In this document: piece by piece, positions 1-11,000 of the stretch
Layout of the letters: each line of letters begins with the position of its first letter
Position numbering within the stretch: the stretch's first letter is position 1
From: Eretmocerus hayati
Taxonomy: Eukaryota > Arthropoda > Insecta > Hymenoptera > Aphelinidae
Direction: 5' to 3'
Assembly: GCA_029851415.1 (NCBI GenBank)
Contig: CM056744.1
Location: 118,576,838 to 118,640,837, forward strand
Length of the DNA: 64,000 nucleotides
Made by a program: the position numbers and the translations under genes
The notes under the pieces: model-generated
Told to the model about the DNA's origin: nothing
The model's database searches: none
What the model saw: the letters and a program-made list of their open reading frames with translations, nothing else

Positions 1-575
1 GCATCGAATGATTTGGATTCAACATAGGAACTCAAATTCGAAATGGCGACGACCCATATCGGGTGAATGAGTGAGCTAGAAAATTGGCCAACCTAACGTC
101 ATTCTGCGATAAATTATGCAACATTTTGAGACCACTCAGATGAATCTCGAATGCAGCGACCAGTCTATTTCTGGACACAGGATATTATCAGGATATCTCC
201 AACATGATCTTGAAACAGAATATTGCCATTAACTCCATACTCCTTTTGCCTATAAAATGAGAAAGACGTATACAGATGCTCCAGAATCATCGCACATGAA
301 AGATATCCCTCAGATTCAAACAAGCAACCTCATGCAGGCCATCGCAATAAGCCGAGCATCACAAGGAGTAATAGTAATTGAAGCATCGAGATGGCACGTC
401 GACATCGATATCAAGTTCGCATAGCATAAGGATAGGCAGCAGCAGCGCGCGCCAACGAGCTTTACATGCATTACACCTGTGTGAGCCATTATATGCGCTT
501 GCAAGAGTGATAGAGAGAGATCTTGTAAATCACTAAAACTACCCGCGACCGGAATTCTAATGGAATAGATCTGAC

Positions 576-597
576 GCTGCTGTTGCTGCTGCTGCTA
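576..597. repeat. (GCT)n microsatellite
   Basis: About seven imperfect GCT/GTT triplets in a row. It is not in a supported coding frame. Confidence 0.8.
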
Positions 598-715
598 TAA
601 TACGTTGAACGCGTGATTCTGATTCAGATTAGATTGCACCTGTTGCTTATGGCCCCCATAAACGATCCGAGTACCACCATTAACTACTCTGCAAAATCTA
701 TTATGTACAAGCTTT

Positions 716-733
716 CTGTCTCTCTCTCTCTCT
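716..733. repeat. (CT)n microsatellite
   Basis: A nearly pure run of CT dinucleotides. Confidence 0.8.
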
Positions 734-2191
734 ATGTCTTTCTTTACAGTGGCCACTTTATGCAGCGTATACTTACCGTTGTGTTGGACACAAAATTTTA
801 TGGAATTTTAAAGGCAAGAATTATGCTGACTATCGATGTACGATGACTCAATTATATGTACGCGTTGTTTCCTTTGACTTGGTTGAAGCGAGCCAAAATT
901 ACTGTTTTACAGAAATAGTGTGCATTTTGTAGGTTAGGAAGGCATGCATCTTATGCATCATAGTAAAAGGCGTAAATTGGGTGTCAAAAATTTCAGCTGG
1001 TATTTCCTGTCCTTTAGAGTGACGATATTAGTGATGATAAAACTCAGATATGTAACACTCCAGAAAAATAAGATTGTGCTACTTCAAGAAAATATGATAT
1101 ATTGAGCGCTATTTGAAGTGAATCGTTCAGGAGAGATCAATGAAACATTTTCGATGCATGAATGAAGGATCATTGAGTTCGTACTCGGTTCGTAACAAAA
1201 CGATTCTGGACTGAAATGGAGATGATAGACAGGGAAATCAACGAAGGAAGATTAGTCATAATATAGCCTTTCTCTAACCTGTGTCCGTTGAGTAACCACA
1301 GATGGAATATTTTTTGCCCAATAAAAATCCCAAGATTGGCTTTTTCTCCGCTAAAATTGTGTTACACTCAAAAATTATTTCTTACTAGTTCCTGGGACGA
1401 TTAAATAACTGCAATCTCTTTATGACAAGGAGATTTTAGTCCCGTTGTAACTCTATAAATTTCAATGATACTGAGACTCATTGACAGCCAAAATCAACAA
1501 AATCTAGTTTCAAAAGACTTCTAAAGTCAATGACAACAAGGTCAGAAATTGTAGCGTCAATACTCATCGCAAGCGTCCATGCGCTATCTACCCACCTACG
1601 AGTTCTCTACGCAAAACTTTACAAAAGTAGATCGATTCCCAAGCCTCCCCTGTTACTTTGATGCACGTGGCTTGGCTGTGCTTTTACTTTGCTTCGATCG
1701 AATTATATCAAGTTCAACGTTGAACGTTTTGTGGATTCGTAATGCATTCGGTGAAGCGGAGTCTGATTCAATTTCTAGTGAAGTTCAGCACATACTACCT
1801 GAAGTTGCATATATCGATAAATATGACTCTCCGTATCCGCGGAATTCTGTATTCCTTGGAACGTATCACCCGCAAATACGAGAGGCAACCTGTAAATATA
1901 TTATTCCACTTCCAATTTTTTGATAGCAGATCATTGGAGAACCAATATTTGATGATGTATATAAAATCATTATTGCTGGAATGAATGATCAACTTTGGGT
2001 CAGAATGGAGTTTGAATTTTTTTCTATGAGCTTTCTAGAGATCTCCTCAGAGGAATAATGTAATTAGCACTAGATTTTCCCAAAGTATTTCATCAATTTT
2101 TCAAAAAGCTCCATGTAGATGACGAATTAATCACTCATTTCTGTAGAATTTTAGACTCAAATAGATTGCCATATGAATGGTTCAGTTCCAT

Positions 2192-2690
2192 AGTGGACTA
2201 ACAAGGAAAGCATCAGGTCTGCGTAACAAGGATCTTGATGAAACTCTGGGAATCATCTTGTTTTGGGGCAAAATAAAGGTATCTCCAAGGCTTTGATCCC
2301 ACGGGCCTTCTATCCTGAGATACAGCTACAGAGATTAGCATTGTTAGTATATCTATATATGTGTCATTTTAACATGGGCCTATATGGACAATGCTAATCT
2401 TCATGGCCGTATCTTGGGATAGGAGGCCCATTGGACTTAACCCTTGGAGATACCTTTATTTTGCCCCAAAACAAGATGATTCCCAAGGTTTCATCAGTAT
2501 ATCTATATATGTGTCATTTTAACATGGGCCTATATAGACAATGCTCATCTTCATGGCCGTATTTCGGGATAGGAGGCCCATTGGACTTAACCCTTGGAGA
2601 TACCTTCATTTTCCACCAAAACGAGATGATTCCCAGAGTTTCATCAAGATCCGTGTTCCGCAGACCTGATGCTCTCCTTGTGAGCTCACT
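2192..2690. mobile_element. MITE copy A (AGTGGACTAACAAGG family) with internal duplication
   Basis: An inverted-repeat element without coding capacity. Its left end starts AGTGGACTAACAAGGA and its right end reads as a diverged complement, with arms that carry the matching phrases CTTGATGAAACTCTGGGA and TCCCAGAGTTTCATCAAG. Between the arms is a core rich in TATATCTATATATGTG and GGGCCTATAT. The half-element from the core to the right arm is repeated head-to-tail: copies begin at 2346 and 2496, a 150-base period. This looks like an internal tandem duplication after insertion. Related copies lie at 2868-3225 and 38367-38678. Confidence 0.85.
2346..2646 (+). repeat. 150-base tandem duplication inside MITE copy A
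   Basis: Two consecutive near-identical units, 2346-2495 and 2496-2645. Each runs from AGTATATCTATATATGTG through the GGAGGCCCATTGGACTTAAC segment to the GATTCCCA...TTTCATCA end. They differ at only a handful of bases, so the duplication is younger than the divergence between the element's two arms. Confidence 0.9.
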
Positions 2691-2867
2691 TTTGAATCGT
2701 GCAAAAAATCAGCCTAAAAATTCCCGCGTATTGGTGGACTTGAATGTATCGTTTGCAGACAATTTTTTTCATCTTTTCTATCATGTTCTTCGACTTGGAG
2801 AATGGCTCCCGCATGGCCTCTACTCATGGTTAATTTGTGGGAGGCCCCAGAATGAATGAGTCTCAAA

Positions 2868-3225
2868 AGTGGACTTACGAGGGGAGGTCCAACGTTGCGG
2901 GACACGGATCTTGATGAAACTCTGAGGATCATTTTGTTTTGGTGTAAAATGAAGATATCTTCAAAGATTTGATCCCATGGGCTTCTACTCTGAGACCCAG
3001 CTATCGAGATTAACATTGTTCATATAGGCCCGTGTTAAAATGACACATATATAGATATACTGACAATGCTAACCTCCATGGCTGTATCTCAGAGTAGAAG
3101 GCCCATGGGACCAAATCCTTGGAGATACTTTCATTTCTCACCAAAATAAGATCATTCCCAGAGTTTCATCCGTTTCATCAAGATCCGTGTTCCACAAGGT
3201 TGGACCTCCCCTTGTTAGTCCACTA
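2868..3225. mobile_element. MITE copy B (AGTGGACTTACGAGGGG family)
   Basis: A complete foldback element with outer ends AGTGGACTTACGAGGGG and CCCCTTGTTAGTCCACT. Its arms run inwards through GGAGGTCC/GGACCTCC and the TCTTGATGAAACTCTGAGG arm phrase. The central core, with TTCATATAGGCCCGTGTTAA and CATATATAGATATACTGACA, is shared with copies A and C. It has no coding capacity. A duplication of TTTCATC sits near the right arm (about 3164-3183). Confidence 0.88.
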
Positions 3226-4306
3226 TGACTCTGAACAACTCATATATCAACTGAATGAAGGTTCCTAGTGTCATTCTATGATGTTGGATATCCGCTAACC
3301 TAATACAAGTAACTTGATTATCCATATTCATTAAATAATATCTGAATCGTGTACAATGATGAGATGAAAGCATAGAATGAAAAGAATGACGAGAACACTA
3401 TCTAGGAACAACATACGAAAAAATGAGAGCTCTTGGACAAGCTATAGATAACAAGTGGCCTACGTCTCTATGAGGCAACCATACGAATCGACGCAAAAGC
3501 CCCCTGCTAATTAATGCGCGCTTGGGAAAAATTGTCGAATTGGAATTCACGAATGAACCGCCTACGCGAGAGGAGATCTAATCTATGCTGTGTGGCCCCA
3601 GACCGGGCCGGCCTCGAACAATATTGGTATTAGCGTGAAAATTCTATTATTCAAATTGGTCTCTCGAGCTGAAAATGATAACAAAATGCGATCCCACGAG
3701 CTTCGATGGCTCAATTCTGATGCTGAATTTTCAGGCGGAATTCAAAATGAGACCTCATTGAATTGAAATTATTCGGATATCGTCTACACGAAGAGAATCC
3801 TTGCTGACTCAATTATCTTCGGATCGTATTGGTGTGAATTTTCTCTCCATTTCGAATGGTCAACTCTAGGGAAATTGCAAAATATTTATACTCTTAATCG
3901 TGGTAAACTACAAAATAACCAGAAAAATTTTGTTAGTGGGGTGTAAATGGATGTTGTCTGCTTGCGCCGAGACTTGCGCGCTTGTTTCAAATTTCACGTC
4001 ATCTCGCTCAGTCTGATTCCTCCATTATGTGTCACAACTTTGGGAGATCCTTAAACGTAATTTGAATTAAAGTTCATTACTTCTTCACCGGCTTATGATG
4101 GAGGTGCGCGGGAGATTATTAATGAAACGATTCTAATTGAGATGGGAAAAAGATTCTCATCCTGATGCCCAGATATTTTGTGACATCTATAAGATGTACC
4201 AATCACTCGTTGGACATGATGCAAAGAATATTCTTTTCTCTTTTTTGCGACAATCTAATATTTCGTATTTCATTAGGTATTGGAAAAATCACCATTCTAT
4301 AGTATA
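3226..4306. other. Non-coding stretch
   Basis: AT-rich unique-looking sequence. I see no coding exon, RNA gene or clear repeat in it. Confidence 0.6.
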
Positions 4307-4424
4307 TTATGACACTGCACGTAGATGGGTAGTTTTGTACGAAGGACTGTTTATGGCACGAGCGAAGCGAGTGCTATAAGTCCTTCGTAACAAAAATACC
4401 CATCTGCACGCAGTCTCATAAGAT
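4307..4424. mobile_element. Small foldback element
   Basis: A short palindromic element. The left arm (from TTATGACACTGCACGTAGAT) pairs with the right arm (ending ATCTGCACGCAGTCTCATAA) around a centre containing GCACGAGCGAAGCGAGTGCT. The arms also share ACGAAGGACT/AGTCCTTCGT. It has no coding capacity. Confidence 0.8.
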
Positions 4425-4426
4425 AA

Positions 4427-4493
4427 TTTATGGCACGAGAATCCAAAAATCATTTTCAAAGTTGCGATTTTTAGGTTAGAGTGCTATAAATTT
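4427..4493. repeat. Second small hairpin next to the foldback
   Basis: The arms TTTATGGCACGAGAATCCAA and GGTTAGAGTGCTATAAA surround a short loop, with CCAAAAATC pairing to GATTTTTAGG. It reuses the ATGGCACGAG phrase found in the centre of the element at 4307-4424, so the two are probably related. Confidence 0.55.
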
Positions 4494-6730
4494 CATGCCA
4501 ATTTCATGCCTCTCACCAAGCTCCAAATAAATTTGAAAATAATTTCATACTATGCATAACCGAATGATTTCATTGCGTCATGAAATCATTATCTCGGAGC
4601 ATAATCATAGTTCCCGAATCGGACTGTACAATTGCTGCCAGACTCGTAATACAACAATTTAGGAGGAGTCTGAATTTATAGATCAGGAAAAGTCTTACTG
4701 AGCATTCAAACTTTGGGGTTCGCCCAGCACTTTCGAAGCTTACGTAATGATTCAGGGCATTAAATGGGCGAGTTATGTTGTCTGATGAGGTCGGGTCGCC
4801 CCGCGCGCGTTGGAACGATTCTAAACAGCGATATGAGCATGGAATTAAAGTCCTACCTATAGGTACTCAAGCAATGCATTTGTTTGCCTCGTATGTATAC
4901 AGAACTGCAAACTGTATTATCCATGCTATATAGGTTTTCCGCTCGCGGTATAACAACTCAGAGGAAGCAGAATATCGTGTGAAACAAGTAGTTCGTGCTC
5001 ACCATTACTGGGCTTTCTTCGATTATGCGATATTTCAAAGCTGCACCCGAAACACAGAGAGAGTGAGAGTGAATTCAAAACTCGCAAAGAAAGTTTTGCG
5101 GTCGCGGTCGCGATGTTGTGTATTTTGCGATGGTATATCGTTTCACGGTGCTTCATAAGTACGAGTTGAAGGCATGCTCGAGTGTATTTTGAGATTTCAT
5201 CTCTAGAATGTATATTATGGTAAAGGAGGAAGTCGACAATTGAATTGGGAGAGCACGATTTGAAGACGTACATAATTCTTACTTTGTATACGATTGCGTT
5301 TGGAATTTTGGGGCGAGCTATGCCATCGTGGAAGTACTTCAATAGTGAAATATTCAGAATGTAAGATAGTTCAGGAAAAATAGTTCAGCCCGTCTGAAAA
5401 TGATCACCCTGAGGAAAAATTGTCGGAGAATGGGAATAAATGGCCCCTGCTGAGATGGCTCCATCAAATGAGCAGAATCAATGTGGTTTTTACAAAGTCC
5501 ACATATTCATCAGTGATGGATCTTCTCAGATAAACACCCATCGCAGAACTGATTCTGCTATACTTCGTCAGAATCTTACCTTTCGTGAAGAATTCTATCC
5601 TATAACTACATCTTAAGTGAGCCAAAATATATTCCGCGTCAGGAGCAGCCTCCTTCTGAGAAATTTGTTTCCCGATTCAGCTACAGACCTGACCAATCTT
5701 TCATCTCAACGATTACAAATCAGACAAATTTCCATGCACTTCACTTCCGCATTCTAAGCTATATTCAAATCCCTACCTCTCTGCAGACTTGCCCAAAATA
5801 AACCTTCAAAATCATGTTCAAGCGTTGATTCACGCGCATTGGATGCAACCTCAATATCGCGAATGCAGAATAAATCACGATCAACACTCTCTCGATTATT
5901 CGAGGCGCCAATAACTAGACAGATATCGATGAGCATCAATCGATCGATCGAAAGCATCGATTACCTCTACGTAGGGTAGGTTAAATTACACGGGAAATCG
6001 ACACTCGAGCTTTCGCTACGGGATTCAATTGCCGATATAAGTGGATGTATAATTGCCATGCACGAGTTGCTCCAAAGCTTAAACAGCGATATCGTAACTC
6101 GGTCACGTTTTCGAACGTAAGAAATCATTGTGCTGAACGATTTCCTTTCGAAATAAGATCCCTTTCGTTATAGTACAGGAAGGTGTGACTTTTGTAAGTA
6201 GAAATATACTGAATATATATCCGAATGCTGCTTGAGTCGAGGGCGGAGGCGTCCAAGCAAGAAAAATACAGCTTCCGCCTACGCTTCCGAGATGCGTTTT
6301 CAAGGGAGGCTGCTGCTGCCGCTACTAGAGAGCTTTTTTTTTATTTTTCTCCGGATGCGGAAACCGTGTGCACCGAGCCGAGTGTCAGCCAACAAGTCTG
6401 CAGCTCGTTGACGCCATGATTGTTTTGGATCGCGGACAAGAAGTTGCTGGAATTTTATTTGTACAGCAGTGCAAATGAGCTTGAAAATTAGGAGAATTTT
6501 CGCGTTTTTTTACACTTTAGGTTCTATTGTGTTCTCAATATCGTGTCGTGACATCACTGTTCAAAATAATGTTGAAAATTTCATCGCAAAAATGAACGCT
6601 CAGTTAGTATTTTTTCTCTTAGAGCCTGTCAATTGCCCGCATTTCAACATTTCCCAGGAAGTTTACTCGGCTGGAGCTTTGGTATTATAACTCCTTTCAG
6701 CACCAGAAGATGATGACAGAAATTATGGAC
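4494..6730. other. Non-coding stretch, one weak secreted-peptide frame
   Basis: No well-supported gene. The 138-residue minus-strand frame at 4926-5342 has no recognisable domain. A small plus-strand frame starting at 6475 (end 6690) opens with a basic then hydrophobic stretch resembling a signal peptide, but has no TATA, poly(A) or splice evidence, so I do not call it a gene. Confidence 0.5.
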
Positions 6731-7149
6731 CTTAAAGGCACTCTGTACCTCCAAAAGAACGCTTGTGGCGCCATCTTGCGGTCAGATTGGTTTATTGTAA
6801 ATATAAAATCAACCAAACAACGGAAGACGGAATGAGATGTTTACCCAAGTGCGGACAGTCTTTCTGCACATTTTATAAGAGGTTTCATCAAGATCGATGC
6901 AAGATTGGGCGAGTATAGTTGTGGCGAAAATTTCTGACGGTAGTTCAATTTTGGCCACAACTATACTCTCTCAATCTCGCACCGATGTTGATGGAACATT
7001 TTTTTAAATGTGCAGAAAAATTATCCGCGCGTGGGTAAACATCTCATTCCGTCTTCCGTTGTTTGGTTGATTTTATATCTAACAATAAACCAATCTGACC
7101 ACAAGATGGCGCCACAAGCGTGTTTTTGGAGGTACAGAGCGCCCTTAAC
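6731..7149. mobile_element. Foldback MITE, near-perfect 200-base hairpin
   Basis: Two arms of about 200 bases are inverted copies of each other with only scattered mismatches. Matching phrases are CTCTGTACCTCCAAAA, TTGTGGCGCCATCTTG, AACAACGGAAGACGGAATGA and AGTATAGTTGTGG. The loop is only about 20 bases (around 6930-6955). An RNA from either strand would form a long, almost uninterrupted hairpin. It has no coding capacity. Confidence 0.92.
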
Positions 7150-7205
7150 GCCCTAGCGGCTCAAAGTTACGACATCAAAAGTTAGCATTACGGGCATATC
7201 TACAT

Positions 7206-8091
7206 TAGGGTGTCCGTCATTTCCCAAGTGTCTCCGATCCTTCGTGCCACCCACCACAACCTAATCATTTGTTGAGATACTGCGATGAAAAAATTTTCGT
7301 GGACCTAGGTGATGTTCAAGTGCTGCCCCACCTGAAGCGTTTTTTTCTGGATTATGCCCTCAAACCAAATTTTGATTCAGTGATCAGCATTTCCTGCGCA
7401 TATGCGTGCTTCTATATACCTGAGAGTATTTTGAGTCGATAGCCAGTGAAATTTCCTTCAAATTGACCACTTGCTGAAGTCAATTTGATAGAGAAGAACT
7501 AGAGTCATGGCTGTTTTTGGAATTTAGAAAATTCAAGGTACCAAATCCGTGAAACAGGGTTTTCCTCGAGGAATCCAAAAAATGCGAATTTTGAGTCGGT
7601 TTATTTTAAAGATGTGAACATGTGTTTTAGATGTATTTTTGAACGTAGAAACAGAATTCGTGCTCAGTTTTATCTCTAACCGTGGGGATTTTTTACTAGG
7701 CTCAAATAACCGAAAATACAAAAAACGGTCGTTTTCAGTCACTTTAATGTTCTTCAGGTGGATCATATGCAAACAAGTAAGCTATCTCCGCGGTTCTACT
7801 GTATCAAATTGAATATTTCAGGTAGTCATTTTGAAGGAAATTGCACCCACTATCGATTGAAAACACTATTGAGGACGTAGAAGGGAATGCATGCGTGGTA
7901 AATGCGAATCATTGACTCAAATTTTTATTTAGATGGGTACATTTCGAATAAGAAATGCTCTAGGTGGGGGAGCACTCAAACTTCACCAAGGTCCCCGAAA
8001 ATTATTTTTCCGCAATACATCTCACCAAATGATTAGGTTGTGGGGAATGGCATGGGAGATCGGGCGAACTTGGGAAATAACGGATACCCTA
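7206..8091. mobile_element. Long-inverted-repeat element, older
   Basis: The arms of about 275 bases (7206-7485 and 7815-8091) are inverted and moderately diverged. Outer ends read TTAGGGTGTCCGTCATTTCC and the complement of TTAGGGTATCCGTTATTTCC. Further matches include CACAACCTAATCATTTG, GTGCTCCCCCACCT and GCAATTTCCTTC. The 330-base centre has a 79-residue minus-strand frame (7533-7772) that I do not recognise as a transposase. It starts only about 55 bases after the neighbouring foldback ends. Confidence 0.85.
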
Positions 8092-11000
8092 ATCCCCATG
8101 TATGTTTCATACACACCATTTCAACGAATCCTATGATCAAAATATGAAATTCTTCCCTGGTAAGAAACGTTGAAATATGGTGGAATAAAAGGAGATCAGC
8201 CACGTCCCACTGAAAATAATTTTTGGAGGTGTTACCTCAACCGGTAAAAAATTATTCAACATTAGCTGTGGATCTCAAATTTTCATCATTCTTGACTTAT
8301 TCGGATATCGTATTGGTTAAAGAATTGGCTTGTTAGTGAAGAATATACTACGAAAAACGCACACCACAATTCAAAATACACTAAATTTTCAATTTTTCTC
8401 ATGAGCCCTTTAGACCACAAAATCGAACGCCTACACAGTATACAGGCATGATTAATTGAAAAATGAGCTCGAGCAAGGAGCATTTAAGGTAAAATTGCAA
8501 AAGTTTTGCGACGATGATAAAAGTTGTGCGAGAAAAGCTCATATCGGGTGGATAAGCTCGTGATTAATGCGCGAGTATCATTACAAATGACTTCTTGTAC
8601 TTAGTTTGCAAGCGCTTATGAAACTCATGCGTGCACGTACAGATCTAAATTACTTAATGGCAGGAATTAACCACCCGATAATCGAATATACGCGCCCAAC
8701 CTAATTCAAAAGCTGTTCAAGAAATCTCCAATTGATCGAGCAAAATTGAGCTAGTTGCAATTTGCAACTACATTCTATATTCTAGCGCTCTCTCATGCGA
8801 GTCGAATGAAAATAATTGATGTTGGAGTAATGACGACGACTAGTTGCAATACACGATATTTGGTTGTACATACAACATATACACATAGCTGATATTATTG
8901 ATGTGAGAAGTTGTTGGGGGTCTGAGAATCGAGCAACAATGCGGAAAAAGTCGAGTAGTCGATATTTATGGGTATATAACGGGGATCAAGTGCGTTTGTG
9001 AACGGCAACCTCTTGGCAAATTCTCACGGTTATCAGAGTAAACGCGGCTGAAATTGTACAAGGAAACCTGACGAAGTAGTTTACAACAGATGGAAAACTC
9101 TTATCTCAATCGAGTTTTCAACTCGGAAACTTCCGGAAACGCTTTGGTATCGATCTCCTTGTATAAAAGCACTATATCCTGCTCAAAAAATGTTCTATCT
9201 GCCAAAGCACAGTTCTCTAAGTAAGCTCGAATCAAATTCTCATAGTGCAGGTACAAGATTCACCGAGAGAAAGAGTGGCTACTAATTTCCAGTGACTCAA
9301 GATCTCTAATACGCACCGCTGAAAAAGAAACGAGTCTCAAGAGTGGACCATTATCTCATACCTTTTTCCCGTCCGACGGACTTTTTTTTCTCTTGTTTAA
9401 AGAGGATATTATTTACAAGAAGTGTATACTCTTTGGAGTGAAATGGACGCGAAGAAAAAGCTCACAAAGATGTATAACAGTTGCAAAAATAATCCCATCT
9501 CACACTTCCGCGTTTGCTGCAAACTCAGGAAACGTAGTATACGGTGAGATGACTTACCAGGGGACATTAGGGGACATTAGTGTCGGGGCATAGCGGATGC
9601 AAAATCTCACTTGAGAGAATATTCGAGATTTGCTCTTTGAGAATTTCAAATTCAACGACACAAATGATACCAGCTATATGAGCTTGAGAATGAGATTTCC
9701 GGATGTACATTATTTTTACATTCTAAGCAAGGAAATATTCCAAAGGGAAAGGATGAAAAGTGAGTATGGGATATGGGTTCGGTAGCCGGTCTCGCGGTAT
9801 CGATGAACTCGTCTCCACATATGGAGGCACATTAGACTCAAGTTACTGCGAAAAGTTTTACTACTATATCTCAAGAGATGTGTACTACAACTGTATCTTA
9901 TAACTGGCTCTCCCAGAGGAAGGTATATATTTTATACTCTAAGATGCGTTGGATGAAGATGAGCCCCTGTAGATATGTAGGTACTCGCAGAGACAATTTT
10001 GCTCCCGGTATATAGTACTTGTGGTGGCTTTTCAGTGCTCTGACTCGTAAAAAGTCAACATGTTGTGTCAAGTTTTTACGGCTCTGATGTGTGTAGTAAG
10101 TATATACGAGTTGGCTTCTCAAGCTACTTGCCTCGCGGCCTTTTAGATCCCCATATGCACTCACGTGTTGATTCTGCGCGTTACGGTTTTCTTGCGCTTC
10201 CCGCGACCGACGCGCGACGGAGCGGACAACATATCCTCGAGGTTTTCTGGAAAGTATACGGAGTGCTTTTATTTTCATAAGTGCTGGCTGTTGAGATAGA
10301 CTTGCGATAGAATTTGTTGGAGCCAATAATCTTACGGAGTTACTGGAACATTTTCGATACTTATGGAAAAATTTGATAAACTCGAGAAAAGATTGAACGA
10401 AAATGTTCGTTTCCGTAGAGTGTCATAAATGAATTTGGTATTGAATCATCCAGATAATGAATTTGGATTATCACTATTATTCTTTCCTTATGATATAAAC
10501 GAGGTAAGTGCGTTCAATTCCCATAATCTATCTCGTGATGGATTTTTCAAAAATTATCTGGGCCGAATTCGATAATATCGGATCATATGACAAAATTCAA
10601 GCCAAGTGATAAAGTTCGTAAAAACAACTTTCCAAAAAAGTTTCCCATTGTGAAAAAAAACACACAAATCTGATTAGAAATAAGATGGAATTTTCAATTC
10701 GATAATAATTCTAGATTAATTGAGACCTCAAATTTTATCGAAATTAACATCTACGCGAAATGTTTCGCACTTGCAACTAAATTTTGACATCATGCTAATC
10801 CATAAAGAGATCAGTACAAAGAAAACTTTATTCAAACCTATGACAAACTTCAAAGGATCAACCGCGACTCGATTTCCCAATAATATACCTTAGCTCATTA
10901 GGTGTGTCAAATCCGTGGTTTCTATCTTGCCGTTGCGACCATAAGTGAAACACTGATGTCGTGCTTGAGAAATCACCCTTACTAATGAATCATTTCGACT

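Larger units (their letters stand above)
1..2191. other. Non-coding stretch, no gene recognised
   Basis: AT-rich sequence with no recognisable coding exon. The longest open frame (1579-1923, +) has no family signature, no signal peptide and no splice context that supports it. Two short microsatellites are present: (GCT)n at about 576-597 and (CT)n at about 716-733. Nothing else stands out before the repeat that begins at 2192. Confidence 0.6.

Noticed and set aside
4926..5342. 138-residue minus-strand open frame
   Set aside because: Composition is unremarkable and no family signature is visible. I could not support it.
9155..9232. TATAAAAG box followed by a short ATG exon and GTAAGC donor
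   Set aside because: The predicted exon encodes about ten residues with no signal peptide, and such motifs are common by chance in AT-rich DNA.
9898..10326. 142-residue minus-strand open frame
   Set aside because: It has no recognised domain, signal peptide or splice context, and a plus-strand frame overlaps it. Most likely chance.
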